15,560 nucleotides of DNA from assembly GCA_017161665.1 (NCBI GenBank), contig JADFCT010000037.1:1-15560 (forward strand), in the 5' to 3' direction. Position 1 is the first letter of the stretch. Every line of letters starts with the position of its first letter. The position numbers and the translations under genes were made by a program. The notes below the pieces were generated by a model that saw nothing but the letters and a program-made list of their open reading frames with translations, was not told the DNA's origin and ran no database searches. Shown in pieces: positions 15,263 to 15,560 of the stretch. Source of the DNA: Candidatus Sumerlaeota bacterium. GTDB taxonomy: Bacteria; Sumerlaeota; Sumerlaeia; JADFCT01.

Positions 15263-15560
15263 AGGGGGCGCGACGGTGGAATCCATGGCCCCATCCATGC
15301 AGTGAATGCGTGTTGGTGGAAAGACCGCGCAGCGATAGGCGCCATTGGTCACCAGCGGAAAATCGGTTGAGCGTCGCGCCGGCGTCCAAGTTTGTTTTTT
15401 TGCCCCGGGCGCCGTCCCATGGCTCGCCATGCGTAGCGTTGCATGAATCATTGAAATCATTGTCCCCACCGGGCCTCCGAAAAGGGGACCGTTGGAAAAT
15501 AAACGAAATTGCCAAATCGACAAAAGAATCCCTTGACACCGGAAGGGCAAATCGACATGA
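15263..15560. other. Region after the nan operon
   Basis: No recognisable gene. It contains the candidate terminator at 15367-15401, the tandem repeat ATCATTG x2 at 15448-15463 and, at the very edge, an ATG at 15557 preceded by GGAAGGG (15541-15547, spacing 9), which could start the next plus-strand gene. Two minus-strand frames stay open from the right edge into the epimerase; I cannot support either as a gene, because they run antisense over its last 100-250 bases. Confidence 0.5.
15367..15401 (+). terminator. Candidate Rho-independent terminator of the nan operon
   Basis: TTGAGCGTCG (15367-15376) can pair with CGGCGTCCAA (15380-15389) across a 3-base loop, with one mismatch and two G-U pairs. 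The T-rich run TTTGTTTTTTT follows at 15391-15401. Position 105 bases after the epimerase stop suits the end of the operon. Confidence 0.5.

Noticed and set aside
15017..15550. 177-codon minus-strand frame at the right end
   Set aside because: About 250 bases are antisense to the epimerase and the remaining part matches no family I recognise; kept only as a finding for follow-up.
1..15560. CRISPR array, tRNA, rRNA, insertion sequence or transposase
   Set aside because: No repeat-spacer pattern, cloverleaf-like segment, rRNA signature or transposase-like reading frame was seen on either strand.

Overview
The window reads as a stretch of bacterial chromosome, GC-rich and densely coded, from an organism with a Gram-negative-type envelope. 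It has a lipobox lipoprotein, Sec signal peptides and a transporter with a periplasmic-type domain. Type III pantothenate kinase, a DUF4416 protein, a trimeric-type purine nucleoside phosphorylase and large secreted CARDB/PQQ-propeller proteins together suggest a PVC-like or candidate-phylum environmental or host-associated heterotroph. That placement is inference; there is no rRNA or other decisive marker here.

Layout. (1) Bases 3-731: an AT-rich partial gene with an SH3-like middle, not recognised. It ends where the DNA turns GC-rich, and a separate open frame (694-882) looks like the tail of another gene. (2) 943-2777: coaX on the minus strand, divergent from a proline-rich lipoprotein with a DUF4384-like domain. 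A perfect 12-bp hairpin closes the lipoprotein gene. (3) 2934-5309: a compact housekeeping operon of purine nucleoside phosphorylase, DUF4416 protein and DNA polymerase III delta subunit (holA). (4) 5451-9353, minus strand: a 1300-residue secreted protein with a PQQ-type propeller, CARDB-like domain, metzincin-type zinc protease domain and C-terminal Ig/Fn3-like domains. (5) 9661-15262, plus strand: a sialic acid operon: FadR-type GntR regulator, N-acetylneuraminate lyase, a fused NanM-like kelch mutarotase plus sodium:solute symporter, and an AGE-type N-acyl-glucosamine 2-epimerase. A likely terminator follows at 15367-15401.

How it fits together. The operon describes a short route: sialic acid is mutarotated outside the membrane and imported with sodium by one polypeptide, cleaved by the lyase to ManNAc and pyruvate, and ManNAc is epimerised to GlcNAc without prior phosphorylation, as in the Bacteroides-type pathway. 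No kinase, deacetylase or deaminase is in the window. A perfect 6-3-6 palindrome overlapping a candidate promoter before the GntR gene is a plausible autoregulatory operator. The giant secreted protease is transcribed divergently from the same intergenic region, so a glycoprotein-degrading role co-regulated with sialate uptake is an attractive but unproven idea.
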